Shown here piece by piece: positions 1 through 8,322 of a stretch of DNA of 40,178 bases. Source of the DNA: Bacilli bacterium (GTDB taxonomy: Bacteria > Bacillota_I > Bacilli_A > RFN20 > CAG-826). The notes beneath the pieces were generated by a model. The model was not told the DNA's origin. It saw only the letters and a program-made list of their open reading frames with translations, and searched no databases. Location of the stretch: the NCBI GenBank assembly GCA_017651165.1, contig JAGCDH010000026.1, forward strand, positions 1 to 40,178. Reading direction: 5' to 3'. Each line of letters begins with the position of its first letter. Position 1 is the first letter of the stretch. The translations under genes were made by a program, and so were the position numbers.

Positions 1-1
1 A

Positions 2-1192
2 GTCACATGCGAACCAGATGACAACGCTCCTCTTGCTTGCTTAGCCTTCAAGATTGCTACTGACCCATTCATTGGCCGTTTAGCCTATGTCCGTGTCTAT
101 AGTGGTACATTAAAATCAGGTAGCTATGTCTATAACTCCACCAAAGGTGTGAAAGAAAGAATTGGCCGTGTCGTCTTAATGCACAGTAATCACCGTCAAG
201 AAGTTCCAGAACTTCACGCTGGTGACATCGGTGCGGTCGTCGGTTTAAAGAGCACAATCACTGGTGACACACTCTGTGATGTCGGCAATACCATCGTCTT
301 AGAGAAGATGGAATTCCCAGCTCCAGTTATTGAAGAAGCTGTTGAGCCAAAAACAAAGGCTGACCAAGAAAAGATGAACATCGCCTTACAAAAACTCGCT
401 GAAGAAGATCCAACCTTCCGTGTGAGAACAAATCCTGAAACAGGCCAAACCTTAATCGCTGGTGTCGGTGAATTACACTTAGACATCATCGTCGATAGAA
501 TGAAGAGAGAATTCAACGTCCAAGTTAACGTTGGTGCTCCACAAGTCGAATATCGTGAAACAATTAAGGGTATGGGCGAATGTGAAGGTAAATACGTCCG
601 TCAAAGTGGTGGTCGTGGTCAATACGGTCACGTCTGGATCCGCTTCGAACCAAACGAAGGCAAAGGCTTCGAATTCGTCGATGCCATCGTTGGCGGCACT
701 GTTCCAAAGGAATACATCAAACCAACTGAAGAAGGCTTAAAAGATGCCCTCAACAGAGGTATGATTGCAGGCTTCCCAGTCATCGATATCAAAGCTACTC
801 TCTATGATGGTAGTTACCACGATGTCGACTCCTCTGAAGCGGCTTACAAGATCGCTGCTTCTATGGCCTTAAAAGAAGCCGCTAAAAAATGTCAACCAGT
901 TATCTTAGAACCAATCATGAAGATTGAGGTTACTGTCCCAGAACAATACTATGGTGATGTCTTAGGTGATATCTCTCGTAGAAGAGGACAAATGACTGGT
1001 GAAAGTCAAAGAGCTAACGCTAAGATTATCGAAGCGGAAGTACCATTGAGCGAAATGTTTGGTTACGTCACCGACTTACGTAGTATGACTCAAGGTAGAG
1101 GCAACTACGTCATGCAATTCGATCACTACGGTGAAACACCAAGATACGTTCAAGATGAAATTTTGAAAAAAGCGGGAAATATCGCTCGCTAA
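2..1192 (+). CDS. fusA: Elongation factor G, 3' part (5' end outside window)
   Basis: EF-G is the ribosomal translocase GTPase. The reading frame is open from base 2, so the 396 codons seen are the C-terminal part of a protein usually near 690 residues; the GTPase domain lies outside the window. Visible are the end of domain II ([15 protein letters not shown]), domain III ([18 protein letters not shown]), domain IV ([14 protein letters not shown]) and domain V ([15 protein letters not shown], then [19 protein letters not shown]). A GTG at 149 is an internal valine, not the start. The gene is followed by tuf, the usual end of the rpsL-rpsG-fusA-tuf operon. Identification is near certain. Confidence 0.97.
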   Translation, partial: VTCEPDDNAPLACLAFKIATDPFIGRLAYVRVYSGTLKSGSYVYNSTKGVKERIGRVVLMHSNHRQEVPELHAGDIGAVVGLKSTITGDTLCDVGNTIVLEKMEFPAPVIEEAVEPKTKADQEKMNIALQKLAEEDPTFRVRTNPETGQTLIAGVGELHLDIIVDRMKREFNVQVNVGAPQVEYRETIKGMGECEGKYVRQSGGRGQYGHVWIRFEPNEGKGFEFVDAIVGGTVPKEYIKPTEEGLKDALNRGMIAGFPVIDIKATLYDGSYHDVDSSEAAYKIAASMALKEAAKKCQPVILEPIMKIEVTVPEQYYGDVLGDISRRRGQMTGESQRANAKIIEAEVPLSEMFGYVTDLRSMTQGRGNYVMQFDHYGETPRYVQDEILKKAGNIAR

Positions 1193-1199
1193 AAATAAT

Positions 1200-1223
1200 G
1201 TGTAATATCAAATGATATTGCAC
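1200..1223 (+). other. Hairpin in the fusA-tuf gap
   Basis: A 10-bp stem (GTGTAATATC with GATATTGCAC, one G-U pair) with an AAAT loop starts eight bases after the fusA stop. No T-run follows, so it is not a classical terminator. Its 3' arm contains the proposed -35 box of tuf. It may act as a weak attenuator, an RNA 3'-end stabiliser or a processing site. Confidence 0.45.
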
Positions 1224-1246
1224 GAAACAAATTAATGCTATATTAT
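1218..1246 (+). promoter_or_regulatory. Putative tuf promoter
   Basis: TTGCAC at 1218-1223 and TATTAT at 1241-1246 are separated by 17 bases, a good SigA-type arrangement. Transcription would start about 45 bases before tuf. It would give tuf its own transcription in addition to read-through from fusA. Confidence 0.5.
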
Positions 1247-1295
1247 GATTTCGTTGCAAACTTGTTATTAACGAAAGAAAGGAGATTTCAATTTT

Positions 1296-2480
1296 ATGGC
1301 AAAACAACATTTTGACAGAAGTAAACAACACGTCAATATTGGTACCATCGGTCACGTTGACCACGGTAAAACAACATTAACCGCTGCTATCACATCTGTC
1401 TTAGCAAAAAAAGGTGGCGCAGTCAAAACTGATTATGCTCAAATCGACTCCGCTCCAGAAGAAAAAGCTCGTGGTATTACAATTAACACCGCTCACATCG
1501 AGTATCAAACAGCAACAAGACACTACGCCCACGTTGACTGCCCAGGACACGCTGACTACATTAAGAACATGATTACTGGTGCTGCCCAAATGGATGGTGC
1601 TATCTTAGTCGTCGCCGGTACTGATGGTGTTATGCCACAAACTCGTGAACACATCTTATTAGCCCGCCAAGTCGGTGTCCCATATATCGTTGTGTTCATC
1701 AATAAAACAGACTTAGTCGATGATCCAGAATTATTAGACTTAGTCGAAATGGACGTTCGTGAATTATTAAATTCCTATGGTTTCCCAGGTGATGAAGTCC
1801 CAGTTATCCGTGGTTCCGCAAGAGCTGCCTTAGATGGTGACCCAGCCGAAGAAAAACATATCGAAGAATTAATGGATGCTTGCGATTCTTACATCCCAGC
1901 TCCAGCTCGTGAAAACGACAAACCATTCTTATTAGCTATCGAAGACGTCATGACCATCTCCGGTCGTGGTACCGTCGTTACAGGCCGTGTCGAACGTGGC
2001 CAAGCTAAATTAGGTGACAACGTTGAAATCGTTGGTATCAAACCAACTCAAACATCTGTCATCACAGGTCTTGAATCCTTCCGTAAGATTCTTGACTACG
2101 CCGAAGCCGGTGATAACGTTGGTGTCTTATTAAGAGGTATCAACCGTGACCAAGTCGAACGTGGCCAAGTCTTAGCCAAACCAGGTAGTGTTACTCCACA
2201 CTCCAAGTTCAAAGGTCAAGTCTACGTCTTAACAAAAGAAGAAGGTGGCCGTCACACAGCTTTCTTAAGCAACTATCGTCCACAATTCTACTTCCGTACA
2301 ACCGACGTCACAGGTGTTATCACACTTCCTGCTGGTGTCGACATGGTTATGCCTGGTGATAACGTTGAACTCAGCGTTGAACTCATTCACCCAATCGCCA
2401 TGGAAAAAGGTACCAAATTCTCCATCCGTGAAGGTGGCAGAACCGTTGGTGCTGGTACAGTTAGCGAAATTATTAAATAA
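1296..2480 (+). CDS. tuf: Elongation factor Tu
   Basis: EF-Tu delivers aminoacyl-tRNA to the ribosome as a GTP complex in the cytoplasm. The 394-residue length is normal. The G1 motif GHVDHGKT lies near residues 19-26, DCPGH near 81-85 and NKTD near 136-139; domains II and III follow, ending ...[10 protein letters not shown]. The ATG is preceded by AAAGGAGAT at the expected distance. The gene follows fusA in the usual order, has its own likely promoter, and ends at a strong terminator. Codon choice is strongly biased, as expected for an abundant protein. Confidence 0.98.
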   Translation: MAKQHFDRSKQHVNIGTIGHVDHGKTTLTAAITSVLAKKGGAVKTDYAQIDSAPEEKARGITINTAHIEYQTATRHYAHVDCPGHADYIKNMITGAAQMDGAILVVAGTDGVMPQTREHILLARQVGVPYIVVFINKTDLVDDPELLDLVEMDVRELLNSYGFPGDEVPVIRGSARAALDGDPAEEKHIEELMDACDSYIPAPARENDKPFLLAIEDVMTISGRGTVVTGRVERGQAKLGDNVEIVGIKPTQTSVITGLESFRKILDYAEAGDNVGVLLRGINRDQVERGQVLAKPGSVTPHSKFKGQVYVLTKEEGGRHTAFLSNYRPQFYFRTTDVTGVITLPAGVDMVMPGDNVELSVELIHPIAMEKGTKFSIREGGRTVGAGTVSEIIK

Positions 2481-2502
2481 TTTAACTAATCAAAACAAAC
2501 TT

Positions 2503-2533
2503 AAAACTCACCCGTTAAAAGGTGAGTTTTTAT
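2503..2533 (+). terminator. Terminator between tuf and the convergent PIN gene
   Basis: A perfect 10-bp stem (AAAACTCACC / GGTGAGTTTT) with an 8-base loop is followed by T-rich sequence. The A-run on the other side makes it able to serve the minus-strand toxin gene as well, so it is probably bidirectional. Confidence 0.88.
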
Positions 2534-2539
2534 TATATT

Positions 2540-2989
2540 TTAATCTAAAGAATACAGATCCAAGAATTGTTCAGGGGTCAAAATCATTCCTTCACATCTT
2601 TTAAAATGATTTGTATTATTCGTCACAATAATATTAACCATGTTCACTTTTGCTACTTCATAAATAATAGCATCTTCAAAGTCTGGCATTTCTGTTTTAA
2701 GGCAAGCTAATATATCTCCTTTAAAAAGTGGTAATATCTCCATTAATTCTGAAATGGTAATTATTTTGTCACGTATCTCATATTCATCTTTGAAATATTT
2801 GCGAAAGATATAATAAATATCTGTAATTTGCTTTGAACATATATAGCCACGAATGTTTTTAGCCACAATGTTTCTAACAATCCTTTGGGAAGGCCGATAA
2901 CTAGTATCCCTTAAAGTCAACGCATCGACTATAACGTTTGTATCCAAAAAAACTCTTATCGGGTTATTCTCTGTCAATGTCGTCGTCAT
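2540..2989 (-). CDS. PIN-domain ribonuclease toxin (VapC-like)
   Basis: This is a probable toxin RNase of a type II toxin-antitoxin pair. With the start at 2989 the protein has 149 residues. Acidic PIN residues are visible: LDTNVIVD near residues 15-22 (Asp16), DFEDAI near 103-108, and VTNNTNHF near 122-129, where the last acidic position seems to be Asn. An ATG at 3016 is also possible. The one at 2989 has AGAGG just upstream and gives a 26-base overlap with the antitoxin gene, typical of translational coupling. It is transcribed against tuf. The RNA target cannot be told from sequence; PIN proteins without toxin function also exist, but the paired antitoxin argues for a toxin. Confidence 0.82.
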   Translation of the reverse strand: MTTTLTENNPIRVFLDTNVIVDALTLRDTSYRPSQRIVRNIVAKNIRGYICSKQITDIYYIFRKYFKDEYEIRDKIITISELMEILPLFKGDILACLKTEMPDFEDAIIYEVAKVNMVNIIVTNNTNHFKRCEGMILTPEQFLDLYSLD

Positions 2990-3170
2990 AATATGCCTCT
3001 CTTGGCAAACAACCAAATAATTTTTCCACTTTGTCCATCAGCCTTATTCTTTCGGGCGTGATATAAAAAACAACCTTACCGCGATTTGTTACTTCTATTT
3101 CTTCTGTTTGACCGAGTTGCATATATTTGCCTAGATTCTTTTTTAATTCTGTTGCAGTAATCGTACACAT
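2964..3170 (-). CDS. Phd/YefM-type antitoxin
   Basis: The 68-residue protein (MCTITATELKKNLGKYMQLG...) has the N-terminal pattern of prevent-host-death/YefM antitoxins: a short strand, an ATELKKNLGKY helix, then VTNRGKVVFYITP. The C-terminal acidic tail (YYDDDIDRE) would bind and block the toxin. The start at 3170 is chosen over one at 3212 because AAAGGAAAT precedes it and the family homology begins there. It is the first gene of a two-gene operon with the PIN toxin. Antitoxins of this type usually repress their own promoter. Confidence 0.8.
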   Translation of the reverse strand: MCTITATELKKNLGKYMQLGQTEEIEVTNRGKVVFYITPERIRLMDKVEKLFGCLPREAYYDDDIDRE

Positions 3171-3195
3171 AATAGATTTCCTTTCGTACGAAACA

Positions 3196-3204
3196 ATTAT
3201 AACA
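3196..3204 (-). promoter_or_regulatory. Extended -10 promoter of the toxin-antitoxin pair
   Basis: Read on the minus strand this is TGTTATAAT, a perfect extended -10 element, about 26 bases before the antitoxin ATG. No good -35 is seen. The antitoxin is the likely repressor. Confidence 0.55.
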
Positions 3205-3269
3205 AATCGCACGAATAGTTAAAGAAAGAAATGACAAAAGGAGTATGATTTCTTGTTTTTCAAGAAATA

Positions 3270-3278
3270 TGTTATATT
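3270..3278 (+). promoter_or_regulatory. Extended -10 element directly before the first RDD gene
   Basis: TGTTATATT ends six bases before the ATG at 3285, which puts the expected transcription start on or next to the start codon. No Shine-Dalgarno sequence is present. The mRNA may therefore be leaderless. A weak TTGTTT lies at 3253. Confidence 0.45.
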
Positions 3279-3284
3279 ACTTAC

Positions 3285-4433
3285 ATGCAAGAAAACAGTA
3301 TAGAGCGTGAGGATATTAGACATCCAATTAATGATTATGAGTCGCCTAAAACACTCAATCGTTTTGCCGCGGTTGTTTTAGATTTAGCGCTTTATGTTTT
3401 ATTATCATTTCTCGTTCTTACCTTAGCCGGTATTATCGTTAATAAAAGTGGTGGAAGATATCACTCCGCTAATAACTTAATTAGCAATCATATTAAGTAT
3501 TCAAAACTAGCGAAAGACGGAGAGAAAAACGGCTATGTCTCCTATAGTAGTTCTGATCTTTTTTCATTAGAAGAAAATGAGCCATTAATCGTGAGACGCC
3601 TAAGCTATTTTTATCTTTCTTATTTAACTGGTGAAAACGTCGATGACCACTATGAAGCATCTTTGAATAAAGATGATTACATCAAAGTGGACGGTATTAG
3701 TTACTTACCAAAAGACTACTATAACGTGCAGTTTTTTAATGAAAAAGTCTTACAAATAAAAGAGCAAAAAGAAGGCCAAGAATTCTTTAAATATCAACAA
3801 ACAGACGGTCATGATGACGAAACTAAAATCGCCGTTTTAGACGAGGCGTATATTGAAGAAACCACTGTTAATGATGTCGTAACCAAAAAGATCAAAAGTG
3901 CGTCTGGTCTTATTAAACTTTTCAATAACATTTACGATGAGGCTATTAAAGTCTTTTACGCTCAAGCCGCAATCAAAAAAGCGAGCAATGATATTACACA
4001 AATTAATATCATTTTGATGCTTGCATCAACTATGCCATCTTTCCTCATCCTTTTTGTGCTTGTTCCACTTCTTGATTCGTTTGGTAGAACTTTGGGCAAA
4101 CGCTTCTTCTCCATCGTGGTGGTCTCTGATAAAGGGTATTTAGTGAAAAAGTGGCAAATACTTTTAAGAAACGTTCCTATTTTTGCGGCCACAATTTACG
4201 TTTGTTTAATCAATAATTTATATTTCCAATTCTTATTGCCGTTTTTACTCGTTTTGATTTCTGCCGGATTTGCGGTGTTTAACGCTCGTCATAGAGCGCT
4301 CCATGACTTCATGGCCGCGACAACGGCTATCAAAGCCGATAAATCAGTCATCATCTATCCTGACGAAGAGCATTATCAAAAGGCTTTAGCGATTATGAAA
4401 GAAAGAGAAGAGGCTTTGAATGGACAACAATAA
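3285..4433 (+). CDS. RDD-family membrane protein with large external insert
   Basis: This is a 382-residue integral membrane protein of unknown function. The RDD pattern is visible: Arg26 and Asp33 in the first membrane segment (about 28-51), GRTLGKRFFSIVVVSDKG near 267-284, and RHRALHDFMA near 336-344. Predicted membrane segments are about 28-51, 239-262, 296-312 and 315-334. Between the first two lies a hydrophilic, tyrosine- and acid-rich region of roughly 185 residues, absent from ordinary short RDD proteins and probably outside the cell. The ATG at 3285 has no ribosome-binding site. The next gene overlaps by 14 bases and is a diverged paralogue, so the two may form a hetero-oligomer. Some RDD proteins have been linked to ion transport; nothing here shows that directly. 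Confidence 0.75.
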   Translation: MQENSIEREDIRHPINDYESPKTLNRFAAVVLDLALYVLLSFLVLTLAGIIVNKSGGRYHSANNLISNHIKYSKLAKDGEKNGYVSYSSSDLFSLEENEPLIVRRLSYFYLSYLTGENVDDHYEASLNKDDYIKVDGISYLPKDYYNVQFFNEKVLQIKEQKEGQEFFKYQQTDGHDDETKIAVLDEAYIEETTVNDVVTKKIKSASGLIKLFNNIYDEAIKVFYAQAAIKKASNDITQINIILMLASTMPSFLILFVLVPLLDSFGRTLGKRFFSIVVVSDKGYLVKKWQILLRNVPIFAATIYVCLINNLYFQFLLPFLLVLISAGFAVFNARHRALHDFMAATTAIKADKSVIIYPDEEHYQKALAIMKEREEALNGQQ

Positions 4434-5589
4434 AAGCGTTAAAAAAATAGTGAGCGCTCCCTTGTTTTCTCGCACTTTTGGCGCGCTAATTGATTTGGCT
4501 TTAACCATTCTCATTGGTGCGGGCATGTTTTTAGGCATCTCTAAAATCGCGGAAAACATGAGCTTCGTGAAAGCTTACAAAGACGATTACAACCAAAATC
4601 TAGTCCTCTCTGGACTCATGGAAGAAAAAGAAAAGAAACTGAGTTTTTATGAATACAATAACTACGAAGATTATCAGAATAGATTCTATGATTTTTATCA
4701 CGGTTATTATGCTGAACAAACCAAAAAGAGCTTTGACGTATATTGGTTTAACATCTTTATCTATGGGCAAAATGACGGTTTAAACCGCTACCAAGAAAAG
4801 GAATTAGAAGCCCGTCCAACACTCATCAAAAGCATTGGTCCAACTCTCTTCACTTATAAACTGAATGGATCAAATGAACCACTTTATGAAGAGTTTGCGA
4901 TTCCTAAGGCAAGCGAAAATGGAACAGTGGAGGTTTCAACAGCGGTAAAAGCCAAGCTTAGAAACTATTTCTATGTTCCTGACGCAGACGTTGAAGGCAA
5001 CGAGATTGCTTCTAAATATCTTTACATTTATTATTACGCTCTCGCTGACCTCACTTCTTTATCTAAACTACAAAATGACTATTCCCGCTACGCGCTCTTT
5101 ACAGGGACAGTTCCTCTGGCTATCGCTGTCTTAGTGACCTTTACTATTTTCTTCTTTATCATTCCTCTTTGCTTTAAGAATGGGGAGACGCTTGGTAAGA
5201 AGATTATGCACACGTGTTTAGTTAATAAATTAGGTTATAAATACTCGCGTCTACAATTAATTCCGCGCTTCCTATTTCCGACCTTTTTAATTGTCGCCGT
5301 AGTGTTCATTTTAGGTTTTTCGATTTGGTCACTTGGCATCGTGACTTTTGGCCTTTTAATTTCTTACTTGTTCGTACTCTTTTCGAAGGATAATAAAGCC
5401 CTCCATGATTATTTCGCAGGAACGCTTGTTATTGACGCTCGTGAATCGACCTGGTTTAAAGACATAAACGAGGAAGAAAAGATGCAAAAAGAAGTCGATG
5501 ATTATGTGGAAGCGGTGAGGAATAATCCTGAGGCTGATAGTAAAGATAACATTATCTATACTAACCCACATTTTAAAGACAGAAAATAA
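4420..5589 (+). CDS. Second RDD-family membrane protein
   Basis: The 389-residue product has the same layout as its upstream neighbour. An N-terminal membrane segment carries Arg18 and Asp25 (FSRTFGALIDLALTI). A long hydrophilic insert of about 180 residues follows. Then come membrane segments and the RDD landmarks GETLGKKIMH and NKALHDYFAGTLVID. The start codon lies inside the previous gene (14-base overlap), suggesting coupled translation. A charged C-terminal tail of about 50 residues is probably cytoplasmic. Sequence identity between the two is low outside the landmarks, so the duplication looks old. Function is unknown. Confidence 0.75.
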   Translation: MDNNKSVKKIVSAPLFSRTFGALIDLALTILIGAGMFLGISKIAENMSFVKAYKDDYNQNLVLSGLMEEKEKKLSFYEYNNYEDYQNRFYDFYHGYYAEQTKKSFDVYWFNIFIYGQNDGLNRYQEKELEARPTLIKSIGPTLFTYKLNGSNEPLYEEFAIPKASENGTVEVSTAVKAKLRNYFYVPDADVEGNEIASKYLYIYYYALADLTSLSKLQNDYSRYALFTGTVPLAIAVLVTFTIFFFIIPLCFKNGETLGKKIMHTCLVNKLGYKYSRLQLIPRFLFPTFLIVAVVFILGFSIWSLGIVTFGLLISYLFVLFSKDNKALHDYFAGTLVIDARESTWFKDINEEEKMQKEVDDYVEAVRNNPEADSKDNIIYTNPHFKDRK

Positions 5590-5611
5590 GAGCATTTTTT
5601 GAGCCTTATAT

Positions 5612-5629
5612 AGTATTTAAATAAATACT
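5612..5629. repeat. 18-base palindrome upstream of the ABC operon
   Basis: AGTATTTA-AA-TAAATACT is a perfect inverted repeat, five bases upstream of the proposed -35 box of the transporter operon. It could be an operator. Because no T-run follows at once it is a poor terminator for the RDD genes. Confidence 0.5.
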
Positions 5630-5633
5630 TTAT

Positions 5634-5661
5634 TTGCGATTTTTTTTCGTGCTAATATAAA
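5634..5661 (+). promoter_or_regulatory. Putative promoter of the ABC transporter/nuclease operon
   Basis: TTGCGA (5634-5639) and TATAAA (5656-5661) lie 16 bases apart. A strong ribosome-binding site, TTAGGAGGAG (5686-5695), follows before the ATG at 5702. Confidence 0.5.
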
Positions 5662-5701
5662 GGCGTGAACTTCTAGCATATATAATTAGGAGGAGTTTTA
5701 T

Positions 5702-7204
5702 ATGGAAGTAAGAATCGAACATCTTACTAAAACCTTTATTGGTAAGAAAGGTTCTAAAACTACCGCTGTTAACGACATGTCTTTTGTCGTGCCAGATGGT
5801 AAGCTTGTTGGCCTTCTCGGTCCTTCTGGTTGTGGTAAATCAACAACTCTATACATGATTGCGGGTCTCCACAAACCAACAAGTGGAAAAATATGGTTTG
5901 GTGACGAAGATGTCACATCTGTTCCACCAGAAAATAGAGGTATTGGTTTAGTTTTCCAAAACTATGCCTTATATCCACATTTCTCTGTTAAACAGAACAT
6001 CACCTTCCCTTTGGACAACGTCCGTTTCCCTGGACCGCTTGATGCTCACAAGACAAGAATCGCGGAAGCAAAAAGTAGAATTAACAAAGCAAATAAAGCT
6101 TTAGCCGCAGCGCAAAAGAAGGGCGAACAAGATCTCGCCGCTTTGCAAGAAGAACTCGACGCGGCAAACGCTGAACTAGAAGCCGCTCAAAAAGCTCTCG
6201 AAGAAGCTTCAAAAGCCCTCGAAGAACTCAAAGTGGCGGATCCAGAAAAATATAAAGAAGTGACGAAAAAACGTCTTAGCAAAGCGGAAAAAGACGCTAT
6301 CGCCCATAAAATGGCGCGCTTAGTTGACATTGAACCATATTTGGAAAGAAAACCAAAAGAATTGTCCGGTGGTCAACAACAACGTGTGGCTATTGCGCGT
6401 GCGCTTGCTAAAACACCACGTGTCTTATTATTAGACGAACCATTATCCAACTTGGATGCTCGTTTAAGATTACAAACACGTGAAGAAATTAAAAAGATTC
6501 AAAAAGAAACTGGCATTACAACCATCTTCGTTACACACGACCAAGAAGAAGCAATGTCCATTTCTGATGTAATCGTCGTCATGAACTTTGGTGTCATTCA
6601 ACAAATTGATGCGCCACAAACAGTTTATGATGAACCAGTTAACTTATTCGTCGCGAAGTTCTTAGGCTCACCTGCTATTAACATCTTTGATGGTGAAATT
6701 AAAGGTGGCAAGCTCTATATCGACGGCAAGGTCTTTGATACAGGCAAAGAATACGAAGGTGAATATCACGGCTTCGTTAATAGAGAAAAAACTGTTGTTA
6801 AAGGCACTGAGTTATCTTTAGAAGATTACTTACAAGACCTCGAAGCGCATCCTGAAAGACGCGAAAATAAAACTCCTTCTGAGATTTCAGCGTTAGAACA
6901 TCCTGAACTCGAAGTAGTGGAATATCAAGAAGAAATCATTAAGAAAGATAGATTAGTGAAGATTGGTATTCGTCCAGAAGCCTTCACCTTAGATCCAAAA
7001 GGTGGTGTGCCAGTCGTCGTGGAATACGTCCAAAGAGTGGGACGTGATGTTTCTATGATTGGTAAAGTACACGGCCAAGACGAAAGCAATCTTAAGATTA
7101 TTATCCCAGTTGAAAACTGGAAAGATGTGGAAGGAAAAGAAAACGTCAACTTCAAACCAAAACGTTTCTACGTGTTTGAAGAATCTGGAGAAAGGATTAA
7201 ATAG
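5702..7204 (+). CDS. ABC importer ATPase, MalK/UgpC type, with coiled-coil insert
   Basis: This is the nucleotide-binding subunit that powers an ABC importer. Walker A GPSGCGKST is at residues 40-48, the Q-loop Gln at 86, signature LSGGQ at 221-225, Walker B LLLDEP at 242-247 and the switch His at 279. A TOBE-like region follows, ending near IGIRPEAFTL. At 500 residues it is much longer than the usual 360-370. About 80 extra residues (roughly 112-195, rich in Ala, Glu and Lys with heptad-like repeats) sit between Q-loop and signature. A second acidic insert lies in the C-terminal domain (about 348-415). Mycoplasma relatives such as MG187 are also enlarged. It is the first gene of the operon with two permeases. 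Family assignment is firm; the substrate is not. Confidence 0.92.
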   Translation: MEVRIEHLTKTFIGKKGSKTTAVNDMSFVVPDGKLVGLLGPSGCGKSTTLYMIAGLHKPTSGKIWFGDEDVTSVPPENRGIGLVFQNYALYPHFSVKQNITFPLDNVRFPGPLDAHKTRIAEAKSRINKANKALAAAQKKGEQDLAALQEELDAANAELEAAQKALEEASKALEELKVADPEKYKEVTKKRLSKAEKDAIAHKMARLVDIEPYLERKPKELSGGQQQRVAIARALAKTPRVLLLDEPLSNLDARLRLQTREEIKKIQKETGITTIFVTHDQEEAMSISDVIVVMNFGVIQQIDAPQTVYDEPVNLFVAKFLGSPAINIFDGEIKGGKLYIDGKVFDTGKEYEGEYHGFVNREKTVVKGTELSLEDYLQDLEAHPERRENKTPSEISALEHPELEVVEYQEEIIKKDRLVKIGIRPEAFTLDPKGGVPVVVEYVQRVGRDVSMIGKVHGQDESNLKIIIPVENWKDVEGKENVNFKPKRFYVFEESGERIK

Positions 7205-7218
7205 TTAAGTGTTTCTTT

Positions 7219-8304
7219 ATGGAAAATACTTTGAACAATAATCCCGGCGGGTTACAAGCAGTTGATTGGGATGCTAAGTTAGCGAGCTTAGGTATTTCAG
7301 TCCGCAAAGAACTTAGAACCAAAAGGCGTAGTTTCATTATGCCTGAATGGGCTAAGGGCTGGATTGCTTTAATCCCTGCTTTAATCTTTTTAATCCTTTT
7401 CATGATCTATCCGATCCTCAACACATTTGTCATGTCGTTTGTGAATAACTTCTATTGGGTTGGTAATTCCGGTAGTTCATTCGTTATCACAAACTATATT
7501 GCCGCTTTAAACAATACAAGAGGTGGTATCACCGTTTCTTGGGGTATAGAAAACTATATTAAGGTCTTGAGCGACCCTGTTTTCCAACATGCGTTAATTA
7601 ACACTGGCCTGATCGTCATTGTTTCTGTCCCATTAACTATTGTTATCAGCTTATTGTTAGCGGTTTGTTTGAACGCAATCAAACCTTTGAAAGGTTTATA
7701 TCAAACAATTTTCTTCTTACCATATGTTACCAACACCATCGCGTTAGGCTTAGTCTTTAACGCGATGTTCTCCTCGTCTGCTGGTAGCTTCTTTAACGTC
7801 TTCCTCGGCTGGTTTGGTGCTAAACCACAAGAATGGTTAACTATTAACGCTGGTCGTTGGAATATGTTCGTGGTTATCGTTATTTATGCGATTTGGAACG
7901 GCTTGGCCTTTAAGATTTTAGTCTTTATGTCTGGTCTATCCGCGATCGACAAACAATATTACGATGCTGCGAGAATTGATGGCAGTAGTAAATTTACTAT
8001 TTTTAGAAAAATTACTGTGCCACTTTTATCACCACAAATTTTATACATTACCATCACCTCATTCATCGGTGCTTGTAAAGCCTATTCACAAGTTATCGCC
8101 TTGTTTGGTAGTGGTAAGGACAACTTCGGTGGCTCTGACCAAAAGCAGTGGATTACCGTTGTTGGTTATATCGTCAAACTGATTAATTCCCAAAACGACT
8201 CGGCAACTGGCCGTGGTGCGGCAGGTTGCGTTATTTTGCTTGGCATTGTTTTAATCATCACAGTTGCCCAATTTGCTGTCAGCAAAAATAGGGTCCATTA
8301 CTAA
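7219..8304 (+). CDS. ABC importer permease, MalF/UgpA type
   Basis: This is one half of the membrane channel of the importer. It has 361 residues with about six hydrophobic segments, the first near residues 50-72. The EAA loop that docks on the ATPase is seen as YYDAARIDGSSKFTIFRKI followed by TVPLLSP. The ATG at 7219 is 15 bases after the ATPase stop and has no recognisable Shine-Dalgarno, so translation may depend on coupling; Met41 (MPEWAKGW) is an alternative start just before the first membrane segment. It pairs with the next gene. Confidence 0.9.
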   Translation: MENTLNNNPGGLQAVDWDAKLASLGISVRKELRTKRRSFIMPEWAKGWIALIPALIFLILFMIYPILNTFVMSFVNNFYWVGNSGSSFVITNYIAALNNTRGGITVSWGIENYIKVLSDPVFQHALINTGLIVIVSVPLTIVISLLLAVCLNAIKPLKGLYQTIFFLPYVTNTIALGLVFNAMFSSSAGSFFNVFLGWFGAKPQEWLTINAGRWNMFVVIVIYAIWNGLAFKILVFMSGLSAIDKQYYDAARIDGSSKFTIFRKITVPLLSPQILYITITSFIGACKAYSQVIALFGSGKDNFGGSDQKQWITVVGYIVKLINSQNDSATGRGAAGCVILLGIVLIITVAQFAVSKNRVHY

Positions 8305-8322
8305 GGAAGGAGGTAAATATCA

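Noticed and set aside
149-1192. A short EF-G-like gene starting at the GTG at 149
   Set aside because: The frame is open to base 2 and encodes normal EF-G domain II before it, so the gene is simply cut by the window edge.
5356-5595. Minus-strand open frame in the second RDD gene
   Set aside because: It lies opposite a real gene and has no ribosome-binding site or recognisable domain. The same holds for the other antisense frames over lipoprotein, nifJ and uvrA genes.
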